Source of the DNA: Clostridium sp. CAG:967
Lineage (GTDB): Bacteria > Cyanobacteriota > Vampirovibrionia > Gastranaerophilales > Gastranaerophilaceae
Assembly: GCA_000433095.1 (NCBI GenBank)
Contig: HF991467.1
Location: 1 to 64,000 of the forward strand
Length of the DNA: 64,000 nucleotides
Reading direction: 5' to 3'
Shown in pieces: positions 15,931 through 24,869 of this stretch (the first letter of the stretch is position 1; the number at the start of each line of letters is the position of its first letter). A program made the position numbers and the translations under genes. Below the pieces are notes generated by a model, which did not search any database, was not told where the DNA came from, and saw only the letters and a program-made list of their open reading frames with translations.

Positions 15931-16800
15931 ATGTACAATTTTAAAGTTGATGAAGAAAAATGTATTCATTGCGGTCTTTGTGTAAAAGATTGCTCTGCAA
16001 AAGCTCTTGAATTTAACGAAGACAAAATACCTGAAATTAATGAAGATGCCTGTTTTAAATGCCAGCATTGTTTTGCTGTTTGTCCTGCGGGAGCAATTTC
16101 AATTTTTGATAAAACCCCGGAAAATTCGGATGCTGTTGAAGAACAAAATTCGGAAAAGCTTCTAAATCTGATTAAAAGCAGAAGAAGTATAAGACATTAC
16201 AAGCAGGAAAATCTTTCATCAGAAAAGATGGAGAAGCTTAAAAATATGCTTAACTGGGTTCCTACAGGATGTAATAATCACAAACTCCATTTCTCTTTCA
16301 TTGATGATATTGATGTTATGAACGAATTCAGAGGGTATGTTAACAGCAAGATTATGGATGCTCTGACAAAAACTCCAGTAAAAGCCATAGCAAATAAATT
16401 CGGTAGATACAAAAATGCTTTTATGAACGGAGAAGATATCGTGTTTAGAGGAGCTCCTCACATGGTAGTTGTTTCTACACCCGTTAATGCTCCCTGCTAT
16501 AACGTAGATCCGATAATTGCATTGAGTTACTTTGAACTTTATGCACACAGCTTGAATGTGGGAGCTTGCTGGTGCGGGCTTGCTGAATTCTGCCTGATTG
16601 TTATGCCTGAACTCTGTGAATATCTTCAGGTGCCTGAAAATTACAAAGCATCTTACGTTATGCTGTTTGGAGAACCGGATATTAAATACGCAAGAACAGT
16701 TCAGCCTGAACCGTTTCAAATAGTTTCCGTGAAGAAAAACGGTGTGAAGAAATTAGGGTTTATGAAAAAAATGAAACGTTATTCGTGGAATTTAAAATAA
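15931..16800 (+). CDS. ferredoxin-nitroreductase fusion protein
   Basis: A 289-residue flavoprotein. Residues 1-60 carry two [4Fe-4S] motifs, CIHCGLCVKDC and CFKCQHCFAVCP. Residues about 80-260 form an FMN-binding nitroreductase domain starting at LIKSRRSIRHYKQE, with NLGACWCG-like VGACWCGLAEF near residue 215 and the domain end MLFGEPDIKYAR. Proteins of this build use ferredoxin-type electrons to reduce flavin-bound substrates and are common in anaerobes. GGGAG precedes the ATG. It is 58 bases after galM and probably has its own promoter. The substrate is unknown. Confidence 0.88.
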   Translation: MYNFKVDEEKCIHCGLCVKDCSAKALEFNEDKIPEINEDACFKCQHCFAVCPAGAISIFDKTPENSDAVEEQNSEKLLNLIKSRRSIRHYKQENLSSEKMEKLKNMLNWVPTGCNNHKLHFSFIDDIDVMNEFRGYVNSKIMDALTKTPVKAIANKFGRYKNAFMNGEDIVFRGAPHMVVVSTPVNAPCYNVDPIIALSYFELYAHSLNVGACWCGLAEFCLIVMPELCEYLQVPENYKASYVMLFGEPDIKYARTVQPEPFQIVSVKKNGVKKLGFMKKMKRYSWNLK

Positions 16801-16802
16801 AT

Positions 16803-16833
16803 AAAAAGAACGGTTACATTAACCGTTCTTTTT
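16803..16833. terminator. bidirectional terminator
   Basis: A 14-bp perfect stem (16803-16816 with 16820-16833) with a 3-base loop. It lies between the nitroreductase stop and the convergent exported-protein gene; its right arm touches that gene's stop codon. Confidence 0.88.
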
Positions 16834-17362
16834 ATCTTGAGTATTTTCTTGTCATTATAACATTTCCGTATTCATCAAACGCATTGCTTTTTATCCAGTG
16901 TGCGATAAGCCTTCCGTTTCCGCTAAAGATAAAGGTTTCATCTTTGGAAACTTTTAGTCCCATATTTACAAGAGTGCCTGAGGTGTTATATTTGTAAAAT
17001 TTACAGGGATAATCTAAATTTTCTTTTTCTTCTGCATAGAGCAATTTGCCGTTTTTTGTGTAATACCAGACATGATATTTATCGTCGTTATACATAACAG
17101 CATAAGTCGAATCAGAGAAGAATGCGAGCATTCTGTCTTCAAGAGATGCTTTTCCTGTAGCCAGATAAGTCATGTTTTCTTTGTAATTTTCATCGGTAAG
17201 GTATTGTGCAATAAGTTCAGGGTTAAGCCTTTGAACGGGTTTGCTCATAAGTTCTTCTCTTGCAGAACTTACATCAAACTGAATGCCGCCTTTTATGACA
17301 TTTTCAGCCTGTACAGGCATGGAAAGTATTATTAATGTTATTATCAGAAATATTTTTTTCAT
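16832..17362 (-). CDS. exported protein of unknown function
   Basis: A 176-residue protein with a signal peptide (1-19, cut after Val-Gln-Ala). The mature part is a helical N-terminal third followed by a beta-rich region with a repeating style (YHVWYYTKNGKLLYAE, CKFYKYNTSGTLVNMG, ETFIFSGNGRLIAHW), like short beta-hairpin or MORN-type strands. Its last two bases lie in the terminator stem shared with the nitroreductase gene. The exported protein at 18002 has a similar YNGRLIACH element, so the two may be distant relatives. No function can be assigned. Confidence 0.65.
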   Translation of the reverse strand: MKKIFLIITLIILSMPVQAENVIKGGIQFDVSSAREELMSKPVQRLNPELIAQYLTDENYKENMTYLATGKASLEDRMLAFFSDSTYAVMYNDDKYHVWYYTKNGKLLYAEEKENLDYPCKFYKYNTSGTLVNMGLKVSKDETFIFSGNGRLIAHWIKSNAFDEYGNVIMTRKYSR

Positions 17363-17439
17363 ATCTTAATATCTTATTTAATCAGGTTTTGTTATTTTGC
17401 AATATTTAGCATACAATAATTTACGGGAGAAAGCAAATT

Positions 17440-17697
17440 ATGGAAAAAATAATACAATACAAAACCACGGGAACCTGCTGTCATCTTATGCAGGTAAAGA
17501 TTGATGACGACACAATTACCGATGTTGACTTCATCGGCGGCTGCAGCGGTAATCTGCAAGGAATAAAAAGTCTTGTTAAAGGCATGAAAATTGATGATGT
17601 AATAACTAGACTTTCGGGTATAAAATGCGGGGACAAATGCACAAGCTGTCCTGACCAGCTAGCCCAGTGTCTGAGCAGTTTTAAAGCTAAAGTTTAA
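17440..17697 (+). CDS. TSCPD-domain protein
   Basis: An 85-residue protein matching the small TSCPD family (TIGR03905 type). Motifs are GTCCHLMQV near residue 11, GGCSGNLQGI near 33, and CGDKCTSCPDQLAQCL near 64, which is the name-giving Cys-rich element. The same domain occurs at the C terminus of B12-dependent ribonucleotide reductases, where it is thought to bind metal or nucleic acid; the free-standing form has no assigned role. GGGAG lies upstream, and a terminator follows ten bases after the stop. Confidence 0.85.
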   Translation: MEKIIQYKTTGTCCHLMQVKIDDDTITDVDFIGGCSGNLQGIKSLVKGMKIDDVITRLSGIKCGDKCTSCPDQLAQCLSSFKAKV

Positions 17698-17707
17698 AGA
17701 AAAATTA

Positions 17708-17738
17708 CACCGTTGTTCATCCAATCGGTGTTTTTTTA
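17708..17738 (+). terminator. terminator of the TSCPD gene
   Basis: ACACCGTTG (17708-17716) pairs with CAA-T-CGGTGT (17723-17732), nine pairs with one bulge, followed by a T run to 17738. Confidence 0.8.
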
Positions 17739-17784
17739 TTAATCAGTCGGGTAATTGCCCATTTTTTATGATGAGGTTTAAATA

Positions 17785-17905
17785 TAATTACTAAATCTTT
17801 TTCATACTTCCAGCTATTCTTAATTCCAACGGAGCTTTTTGCCCTCTGCGGAGATTTTCAAATCAGATTGAAAATTTTAAACAGGGACTCAGGCTCCTTT
17901 TTTTT
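17785..17905 (+). ncRNA. candidate structured small RNA with its own terminator
   Basis: The 304-base gap between the TSCPD gene and the exported-protein gene holds an apparent RNA. A -10-like TATAAT lies at 17783-17788. GGAGC (17831-17835) pairs with GCTCC (17893-17897), enclosing CCCT/AGGG (17842-17845 with 17883-17886) and an 8-bp hairpin ATTTTCAA/TTGAAAAT (17854-17861 with 17868-17875). Eight T (17898-17905) follow the closing stem. No open frame explains it. I could not match it to 6S, SRP, tmRNA or a known riboswitch, and no -35 is convincing. It may instead be a leader of the gene at 18002. Confidence 0.3.
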
Positions 17906-18001
17906 ATGCTATACACGCATACCTGCGTTGCATTATATCGCTTGCGGCAATTTATAAATTTAATTTTTCATGCTATTATAGTTTTACGAAAGGGGTTTAC
18001 T

Positions 18002-18658
18002 ATGAAAAAATTTATATTAACGTTAGGTATATTGTTATTTGCATGTCCTGCATTTGCAGCTAAAATGACACCTGTTTTAAGCAGTACACAGGTTGTTTAT
18101 TCGCCTGTTGCAAATGTTTGGTCTACAGGTTCAATGGTAGAAGACAGAATTGTTTTGTCTAAAAAAACTTCTCCGGGAACAGGTAATTACTCAATATATT
18201 CATACGATAACGGTAAAAATGAGTTTATGCTGGGCTCTGATTATGAGTTCATTTATAACGGAAGATTAATTGCCTGCCATAACGCTGATTTAAAGATTTT
18301 TGAAGTAGTATACAACGGTACTGGTTTTGAAGAAAAAGAATTGACGGAAGGTCAAATCAAAGAGATTTTCCCTGATGCGGAAATCCTTTTGATTTCACAT
18401 TTTATAGATAACAAAATTAGTGTCAGAAAATCTCCTTTCAAGAAAAAAGATTTTCTTTTGCTGAATGACACAAATAAAAATTTCCATAAATATTCATTCC
18501 ACCCGCAAAGCGTTAAATATTCACCGGTAGCAGGTCTGTTTAAGGCTTCAACAGTCGGAAAAATTATTTTCTCACATTATAATGAAGATAAATATATTAT
18601 CAATGTAAGAAATGTTTACAGAAGAATACAATTGCTTGATTCAGCTTATGACGGCTAA
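18002..18658 (+). CDS. exported protein of unknown function
   Basis: The start at 18002 is set by AAAGGGG about seven bases upstream and gives a clean signal peptide (1-19, cut after Ala-Phe-Ala). The 218-residue product is beta-rich with Tyr/Asn/Gly turns (NYSIYSYDNGKNEFMLGSDYEF, FIYNGRLIACHNADLKIFEV). The C-terminal half contains basic segments such as VRKSPFKKKDF. No domain is recognised. It shares the NGRLIA element with the exported protein at 16832. Its stop overlaps the convergent ABC-F gene by four bases. Confidence 0.65.
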   Translation: MKKFILTLGILLFACPAFAAKMTPVLSSTQVVYSPVANVWSTGSMVEDRIVLSKKTSPGTGNYSIYSYDNGKNEFMLGSDYEFIYNGRLIACHNADLKIFEVVYNGTGFEEKELTEGQIKEIFPDAEILLISHFIDNKISVRKSPFKKKDFLLLNDTNKNFHKYSFHPQSVKYSPVAGLFKASTVGKIIFSHYNEDKYIINVRNVYRRIQLLDSAYDG

Positions 18659-20283
18659 CAGGTTATGTTCTGTTTATAAATTTCTTCACGTTTTTTGATT
18701 ACAACAGGATTTTTAAGATATTCGTCGTATTTGTTGCGCATATTTATGTAACCTTTCGGCGAAATCTCGATAATTCTGTCAGCAACGGTTTGTATCAGCT
18801 GGTAATCCTGCGAAGTGAAAAGGATTGTACCCGGAAAGTCTATAAGCGAGTTGTTTAAGGCTGTAATGCTTTCCAAATCAAGGTGGTTTGTAGGCTCGTC
18901 AAAAATCATTACGTTAGCTTCAGCAATCATCATTTTTGCTAAGATACATCTTACTTTTTCGCCTCCTGAAAGCACATTTACTTTTTTGTCTGCATCGTCG
19001 CCGGTAAACAACATTCTGCCTAAATAGCCACGTAAAAAGTTTACATGCTGGTCAGGTGAATACTGTGCAAGCCACTGCATAATATTTTTGTCGTTTTCAA
19101 AATAGAAATTGTTATCTTTCGGAAAATAAGAATGAGTTGCTGTTACGCCCCAGTTAACTTCGCCGCTGTCGGCTTCAACTCTGCCTTCAATTATTTCAAA
19201 CAGGTTTGTGATAATGAACGGGTCACGTGCTATGAATGCAACTTTTTCGCCCTGATTAATTTCAAAACTCAAATTCTTAATTAAAAGTTCACCGTCAACT
19301 GATTTATTAAGATTTTTTATGGTCAAAACATCTTTACCGGGGATTTTGTTATATGTAAATCTTATTCTCGGATATTGTCTTGAGGATGGTTTAATTTCTT
19401 CCAGTGACAGTTTATCCAGCATATTTTTTCTGGAAGTTGCCTGTTTGGCTTTTGATGCGTTTGCGCTGAACCTTGCAATAAACGCTTTTAATTCTTCCAT
19501 TTTTTCTTCTGTTTTCTTATTTTGTTCTTCTTTTTGTTTTTGGATTAACTGGCTTGCCTGTGACCAGAAAGAATAATTACCTGTGTAGAGCTGAATATTT
19601 TTGTAATCAATATCAGCCATGTGGGTACAGACATTGTCCAAAAATTTTCTGTCGTGAGAAACTACGATTACGAGGTTTTGGAAATTAATAAGAAATTCTT
19701 CAAGCCATGCAATTGTATTCAAATCAAGGTGGTTTGTAGGCTCGTCAAGGAGAAGTATATCAGGATTGCCGAATAATGCCTGAGCTAATAACACACGCAC
19801 CTTCTCGCTGCCTGCAAGCTCTGACATTTGTTCATAATGCAATTCATCAGGAATACCTAAATCAGACAACAATGATGCTGCCATTGCTTCTGCCTGCCAG
19901 CCGTCAAGTTCTGCGAATTCTTCTTCAAGATGTGCTACTTTTATGCCGTCTTCATCGTTGAAATCGGGTTTTGCATAAAGTGCATCACGTTCCTGCATTA
20001 TGTCATAAAGTTTTTTGTGTCCCATAATTACTGTATCAATAACTTTAAAATCATCGAATGCGAAGTGGTCTTGTCTGAGAACAGCAATTCTTTGACCTTT
20101 GGATATGTGAACTTCACCGGAAGTCGGTTCAATATCACCTGAAATAACTTTCAACAGTGTACTTTTGCCTGCTCCGTTTGCGCCTATAACGCCGTAGCAG
20201 TTTCCGGGAGTAAATTTTATGCTTACATTTTCAAATAATGTTTGTGAACCGAATCTTACGGTTAATTTATTAGTGGTTATCAT
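18655..20283 (-). CDS. ABC-F ATPase, YbiT-like, second ATP site degenerate
   Basis: A 542-residue ribosome-associated ABC-F protein: two nucleotide-binding domains joined by a charged linker (about residues 245-305, with SANASKAKQATSR) and no membrane domain. Domain 1 has an intact Walker A, GANGAGKST (34-42), and Walker B LLLDEPTNHLD (177-187), but a divergent signature, ELAGSEK. Domain 2 has signature LSGGEK and Walker B IFDEPTNHLD, but its Walker A position reads IARDPFIITN (351-360) and the switch His is lost (TSQDYQ for SHDRE). Thus one composite site looks active. Alignment from memory to E. coli YbiT is strong over the whole length. Confidence 0.88.
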   Translation of the reverse strand: MITTNKLTVRFGSQTLFENVSIKFTPGNCYGVIGANGAGKSTLLKVISGDIEPTSGEVHISKGQRIAVLRQDHFAFDDFKVIDTVIMGHKKLYDIMQERDALYAKPDFNDEDGIKVAHLEEEFAELDGWQAEAMAASLLSDLGIPDELHYEQMSELAGSEKVRVLLAQALFGNPDILLLDEPTNHLDLNTIAWLEEFLINFQNLVIVVSHDRKFLDNVCTHMADIDYKNIQLYTGNYSFWSQASQLIQKQKEEQNKKTEEKMEELKAFIARFSANASKAKQATSRKNMLDKLSLEEIKPSSRQYPRIRFTYNKIPGKDVLTIKNLNKSVDGELLIKNLSFEINQGEKVAFIARDPFIITNLFEIIEGRVEADSGEVNWGVTATHSYFPKDNNFYFENDKNIMQWLAQYSPDQHVNFLRGYLGRMLFTGDDADKKVNVLSGGEKVRCILAKMMIAEANVMIFDEPTNHLDLESITALNNSLIDFPGTILFTSQDYQLIQTVADRIIEISPKGYINMRNKYDEYLKNPVVIKKREEIYKQNITC

Positions 20284-20402
20284 ATCTTTTTCCTATTTAT
20301 ATTTTTCAGCTGTTTAAGATTATATTATAAAAATAAATAATTGTGTAGGCAGATAATCTTTTGGCTAATGCGAATATTCATAAAAAATCAGAAAATATTT
20401 TT

Positions 20403-20594
20403 ATGAAAGTTCAACCTGTAAAAATTAATGTAAATAAACCTTTACCCCGAAAGGTTCAACCCACGCAAATATCAGAACAGGTCAAGACACCTGTAAAAGA
20501 TGCACTGATAGTTCTGGGCTATACGAGTTTGCCCATCGCAATTTATGAAGGTTATTGTCAGCTGAAAAGCTATATTAAAAAGAAGAGAGGCTAA
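20403..20594 (+). CDS. small protein with one membrane segment
   Basis: A 63-residue protein if started at the ATG at 20403; a TTG at 20361 would add 14 residues but has no ribosome binding site. It begins MKVQPVKINVNK, in the style of other proteins of this genome that start MKIQ/MKIS. A Pro/Lys/Gln-rich N-terminal half is followed by a hydrophobic stretch (DALIVLGYTSLPIAIYEG) and a basic tail, KSYIKKKRG. Function unknown. It shares stop-codon bases with the convergent efflux adaptor gene. Confidence 0.5.
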   Translation: MKVQPVKINVNKPLPRKVQPTQISEQVKTPVKDALIVLGYTSLPIAIYEGYCQLKSYIKKKRG

Positions 20595-21778
20595 TAAAGC
20601 TCCTGTTTTTTAATGCTTTCGCCGAGAAGTTCGAATGAACCTTTTACTACGACTTCTTCGCCTGCTTTTATACCTGAGATTATTTGTGAGTATTTATCGT
20701 TCTTTTTGCCGATTTCAACTTTGCGTTCTTCATATGTGTGAGGTTTAACTTTAACGTAGGCAAAATTGTAGTCGCCGTATTTTTCAACGGCATCGTTAGG
20801 AATTGCAAGCACATTTATTATGCCTGTGTTTACAAACATTTCGGCATACATATTCGGTTTAATTTTGAAATCTTTGTTCGGAATATCAGCACGTACTTCA
20901 AGGGTTTTGGTTGTGTTGTCAAGAATAGGGGAAACGTAGGAAAGTACGCCGTTTATTGTTCCTGATTTTTCTTCCAGCGTTCCTGTAACTGCTTCTCCGA
21001 GATGAAGGTTAGATGAGTCTTTTTCAAAGGCATAACCTACAAGCCAAATTGTTGAAAGATCGGCGAGATTAAAAAGCTCTCTGTTTTTTTCTACAATTTC
21101 ACCCGGGTTAACTTTTCTTTCAAGCAATACTCCGTTTTTGCTTGATTTTAAGGTAACGTAAGGATAAATTTGTTTTGTTTTCAAAACATTATCAAGGCTT
21201 CCTCCATAGACTGCAAGTCTTTGTTTATAAACCTGAATTAGTGCGGAACGTTTGGTATACAGTGCATTCAAATTTGCACTGTCTTTGCGCATTTGTGCGT
21301 TTGCTATTTCGTATTCGGCACGGGAAGATATTTTTTCGTTGTAAAGAGTTTTTTCTCTGTTAAAAGTTTGTTTTGATAAATCAAACTGTGCTTTCATTTC
21401 ATTAATATTTGCATCAATTTCAAGAATTTTTTCTAAGAATTCTAATTGAATTTGGCTTATTTCATCTGATTTAATTTGTACAATCGGCTGTCCTTTTTCC
21501 AATTCTGCGCCCGGTTCTACGTAGACTTCGGTAATTTTTCCGTCAATCGGCGAATAAATCCTTTCAACTGACTGGTTTCTTGCTTTGAATTGAGCGGGAA
21601 TAGTTATTTGGAGTTCAATATCCATTTGTGATAGCGGAGAAGTTTCAATTTTAGCATTCTTTTCCTGTGCTTCTGTCAGGGTAAGCAGTTTGTTTACGGA
21701 ATGTGTTTCTTGTTTCATTGAACAGCCTGTGAAAACAAACATTAGTGATAAAATTATTAACAGTTTAATAGCTTTCAT
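20591..21778 (-). CDS. RND efflux periplasmic adaptor (CzcB/CusB-like lipoprotein)
   Basis: A 395-residue membrane-fusion protein linking the inner-membrane pump to the outer-membrane channel. The signal peptide ends in a lipobox, FTGC (Cys near residue 19), so it is probably a lipoprotein. The order of parts is the usual one: SPIDGKITEVYVEPGAELEKGQPIVQI (half-lipoyl), a helical hairpin (about residues 115-190), the second half-lipoyl SSKNGVLLERKVNPGEIV, a beta-barrel domain, and a membrane-proximal domain ending YSQIISGIKAGEEVVVKG. It overlaps the pump gene by 14 bases and is last in the operon. Confidence 0.9.
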   Translation of the reverse strand: MKAIKLLIILSLMFVFTGCSMKQETHSVNKLLTLTEAQEKNAKIETSPLSQMDIELQITIPAQFKARNQSVERIYSPIDGKITEVYVEPGAELEKGQPIVQIKSDEISQIQLEFLEKILEIDANINEMKAQFDLSKQTFNREKTLYNEKISSRAEYEIANAQMRKDSANLNALYTKRSALIQVYKQRLAVYGGSLDNVLKTKQIYPYVTLKSSKNGVLLERKVNPGEIVEKNRELFNLADLSTIWLVGYAFEKDSSNLHLGEAVTGTLEEKSGTINGVLSYVSPILDNTTKTLEVRADIPNKDFKIKPNMYAEMFVNTGIINVLAIPNDAVEKYGDYNFAYVKVKPHTYEERKVEIGKKNDKYSQIISGIKAGEEVVVKGSFELLGESIKKQELY

Positions 21779-24700
21779 TTTTATTCTCCATTAAGTTATA
21801 TAATAGCGGAATTAAAAATATTGTAAAGACAGTTCCTACTGACAGTCCGCCGATAATTGCTATAGCAAAAGGTTTTTGGCTTTGTGCGCCGATACCGTTT
21901 GACAATGCGGCAGGAAACAATCCTAATATTGCAACAAGAGAGGCTGTTAATACAGGTCTTAATTTTTGTACTGCTCCGCATATAGCTGCATCGGAAGAAT
22001 TACCTGAATACTTGTGCTGTCTTATGATTGATGATAAAAGGATTACGCCGTTTTGAATAGAAACACCGATTGCCGCAATAAATCCCACACCTGCTGATAT
22101 TGAAAAATAAGTTCTTGTAACAAACAATGCAAAAATACATCCAGAAAGGGTTACAAGTATTGTAGACATAGCAATCAGCACGTGTTTCTTGTTTTTGTAA
22201 TTCATGTGTAGTATTAATCCGATTAAAATCAAAGTTATCGGCAAGATTATTGCCAGACGGGTGTTTGCGTGCTGCTGACTTTCTGACTGTCCTGCCCATT
22301 TAAGCTGATATTCATCAGGCAGATTTAATTTTTTATCTAAAAGTTTTTCGGCATCTTTTACTGTAGAACCCAAATCACGTCCTCTTATGTTAAATCTTAC
22401 GATAGCAACACGGGAGTTTTCGCTTCTTGTAATAATCATTGCGCCGTTATCCGTGGTTATTTCGGTTACATTGCTTAAGGGAACGGATATTCCCTCGGGA
22501 GTTTTCACAATAATATTCTGAACTTTTCTCAGAGAATCTCTGTCATTTGGCTCAAGTCGTAAAAATACATCAAAACGTTTTTCGTTTTCAAGAACCTGAG
22601 TTGCGTTTTTACCGCCGATTGCGATTTCTACAACTTTTTGAATGTCGTCGCTTCTCAAGCCGTAGCGTGCAGCTTTTACTCTGTCAATTTTAATCTGATA
22701 TTGAGGCTGACCGATAATCTGGTCATACGATAAATCCACAATACCTTTTACGCTTGAAAGTAAAGCGATACTCTCATCCTGAAGTTTTTGAAGTTCATAC
22801 AAATCAGTGCCGTAGATTTTCAGAACAACCTGACCTTTTGAACCTGAAACCGCTTCTTCAACGTTATCCTGAATGTATTGCGTAAAATATGTCGTAATAC
22901 CTGGTATATCGGACAATTTTTGTGACATATCTTCGATAAGCTTTTGCTTGTTACCGTGCCATTTCCATCTCCAGTCTCTGGCAAGCTTTAAATCAACCAT
23001 GTTCTCAATGTTGCTTAAAAGGTTGGGATCTGTTCCGTCATCAGCAGAACCTATGTGAGAAATTACATTTTTAACTTCAGGGTATTGAAGTAAAATTTCT
23101 CTTACCTGTCTTGCCACATCAACAGAGTGGGCAATAGTTGTGCTTCTCGGTAATACTGTAACCCTTAGCCAGATATTTCCTTCATCAAGGTTTGGCAAAA
23201 ATTCGGAACCGGTGAAGCAGAATAGTGTTAGTGCTGCTGCAAACATTACACAAACAGTTGTGAGGAATTTTTTCGGATATGCAAAAACTTTGTGTAAAAA
23301 CTTCACGTAAGTATCGGAAATTTTGCTCATTATCTCTTTGTGCTTTAGATGTAATTTCGAGTTTTCTTCGTGGTTTTTATTGGGAATATAAATCGAAGCA
23401 ATTGCGGGGAGGAATAACAATGATGCTATAACGGCACCTATGAGCGAAAATCCCATTGTAAAAGCAAGCGGGTGGAAAAGTTTTCCGGCAACACCGTCAA
23501 AAGCAAAGATAGGTAAGAAACAGCAGAGGATAATCAGTGTTGAAAATATAATTACACTTCCGACCTCTCTTACGGCTTTATAAATCAATGCTTCTTTTTT
23601 ATTCTGATTAAGCGTTCCTTTATAGTTTGTTATGCATCTGTGAATATTTTCCATAAGGATTACTGCGCCGTCTACGATAATCCCGAAGTCTACAGCACCC
23701 ATACTCAAAAGGTTGGCAGGTATATTAAACAACCTGAATAAAAGAAAAGCAAAACCTAATGCCAGAGGAATTACAAGCGAGGCAATAAGTGTTATTCGTA
23801 AATCCAAAATAAATGCGAATAGAACTATTATGACAAAAATAATTCCGACAACAACGTTATGTCCGATTGTGTGCATTGTGTTATGTATAAGCTCGCTTCT
23901 TTCGTAAAACGGTACAAGATGTACACCTTTTGGAAGACGGGATTTTATATCGGGAAGTTTTTGTTCAAGATTTTTAATAGTTTTTGTGGGGTTTTCCCCT
24001 TTTCTCATCAAAACTATTCCCTCGATTGCATCGTTGTCATAGTTTTTTCCTACCTGACCAATTCTTACGGCAGGTTCAATGACTACCTGACCGATATCTT
24101 TCACACGGATAGGAATGCCGTTTCTTGATGTAATAACGGTGTTTTCAATGCTTTCTATACTTGAATACAGCCCAAGACCTCTTACGATATACGCCTGATC
24201 GTTGTTGGAAATGTAATGACCGCCGCCTGTAGAGTTTGAAGCTTTTATTGCATCAAAAATTTCACCCACATCAAGGTTATAGAAACGGATTTTTTCGTGG
24301 TTAATAATTACTTTATAAGTTTTTATCGGTCCGCCGAAACTGTTTACATCAATAATTCCGTCTACCTGTTTAAAAGCTTTTTCCATTTGCCAGTCTTCAA
24401 TTGCTTTTAAGGTCATGGGGTTGTAATAATCCGATTCCAGTGTGTAGCGGTAGATTTCACCTATTGCGGATGCATCGGGTCCTAAGACGGGTTTAATTCC
24501 TTCGGGAAGTTCGGTCTGATAAATTCTTTCAAGCACCTGCTGTCTTATCTGCTGCGAGGGTAGTCCGTCTTCAAAAACTATTTTTATTACTGACAGCCCG
24601 AAAAGAGAACTCGAATAAAGCTTTTTTTCTTTAGGTATTCCGTTTAAGTTTTTTTCTAACGGTATTGTAGCGAGGCGTTCGACTTCTTCCGCTGATTTGC

Positions 24701-24869
24701 CCGGCATTTGCGTAATCACCTGAACCATAGGGTTTGTAAAATCCGGGTATGCTTCAATGTCAAGATTTTTCAGGCAGTAAATACCTGAAAATATTAAAAT
24801 CAATGCGATTGTTGCAGAAATAAATTTTTTCTTTACAGCGAGTTTAATCAGGTTGTTAAATAGTTTCAA
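21765..24869 (-). CDS. heavy-metal RND efflux pump (CzcA family)
   Basis: A 1034-residue inner-membrane pump with twelve expected membrane helices and two large periplasmic loops. The motif VDFGIIVDGAVILMEN near residue 397 is the HME-RND signature of divalent-cation pumps such as CzcA/NccA, rather than the AIGAMVDAAIVMIEN type of the Cu/Ag pump CusA. It also shows PDFTNPMVQVITQMPGKSAEEVER near the N terminus, NGVILLSSI and RPVLTASLVAILGL near the C terminus. Zn, Co, Ni or Cd export is therefore more likely than Cu. It overlaps both partner genes by 14 bases. Confidence 0.9.
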   Translation of the reverse strand: MKLFNNLIKLAVKKKFISATIALILIFSGIYCLKNLDIEAYPDFTNPMVQVITQMPGKSAEEVERLATIPLEKNLNGIPKEKKLYSSSLFGLSVIKIVFEDGLPSQQIRQQVLERIYQTELPEGIKPVLGPDASAIGEIYRYTLESDYYNPMTLKAIEDWQMEKAFKQVDGIIDVNSFGGPIKTYKVIINHEKIRFYNLDVGEIFDAIKASNSTGGGHYISNNDQAYIVRGLGLYSSIESIENTVITSRNGIPIRVKDIGQVVIEPAVRIGQVGKNYDNDAIEGIVLMRKGENPTKTIKNLEQKLPDIKSRLPKGVHLVPFYERSELIHNTMHTIGHNVVVGIIFVIIVLFAFILDLRITLIASLVIPLALGFAFLLFRLFNIPANLLSMGAVDFGIIVDGAVILMENIHRCITNYKGTLNQNKKEALIYKAVREVGSVIIFSTLIILCCFLPIFAFDGVAGKLFHPLAFTMGFSLIGAVIASLLFLPAIASIYIPNKNHEENSKLHLKHKEIMSKISDTYVKFLHKVFAYPKKFLTTVCVMFAAALTLFCFTGSEFLPNLDEGNIWLRVTVLPRSTTIAHSVDVARQVREILLQYPEVKNVISHIGSADDGTDPNLLSNIENMVDLKLARDWRWKWHGNKQKLIEDMSQKLSDIPGITTYFTQYIQDNVEEAVSGSKGQVVLKIYGTDLYELQKLQDESIALLSSVKGIVDLSYDQIIGQPQYQIKIDRVKAARYGLRSDDIQKVVEIAIGGKNATQVLENEKRFDVFLRLEPNDRDSLRKVQNIIVKTPEGISVPLSNVTEITTDNGAMIITRSENSRVAIVRFNIRGRDLGSTVKDAEKLLDKKLNLPDEYQLKWAGQSESQQHANTRLAIILPITLILIGLILHMNYKNKKHVLIAMSTILVTLSGCIFALFVTRTYFSISAGVGFIAAIGVSIQNGVILLSSIIRQHKYSGNSSDAAICGAVQKLRPVLTASLVAILGLFPAALSNGIGAQSQKPFAIAIIGGLSVGTVFTIFLIPLLYNLMENKNESY

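Noticed and set aside
16219..16719. A 166-codon frame antisense to the nitroreductase
   Set aside because: Shadow of a clearly coding gene; Cys/His/Phe-rich composition is typical of antisense reading.
17831..17905. 6S, SRP or another known RNA
   Set aside because: No match to the conserved cores I know (for example the GGAAGGAAGC-type SRP motif), so only an unassigned structured RNA is proposed.
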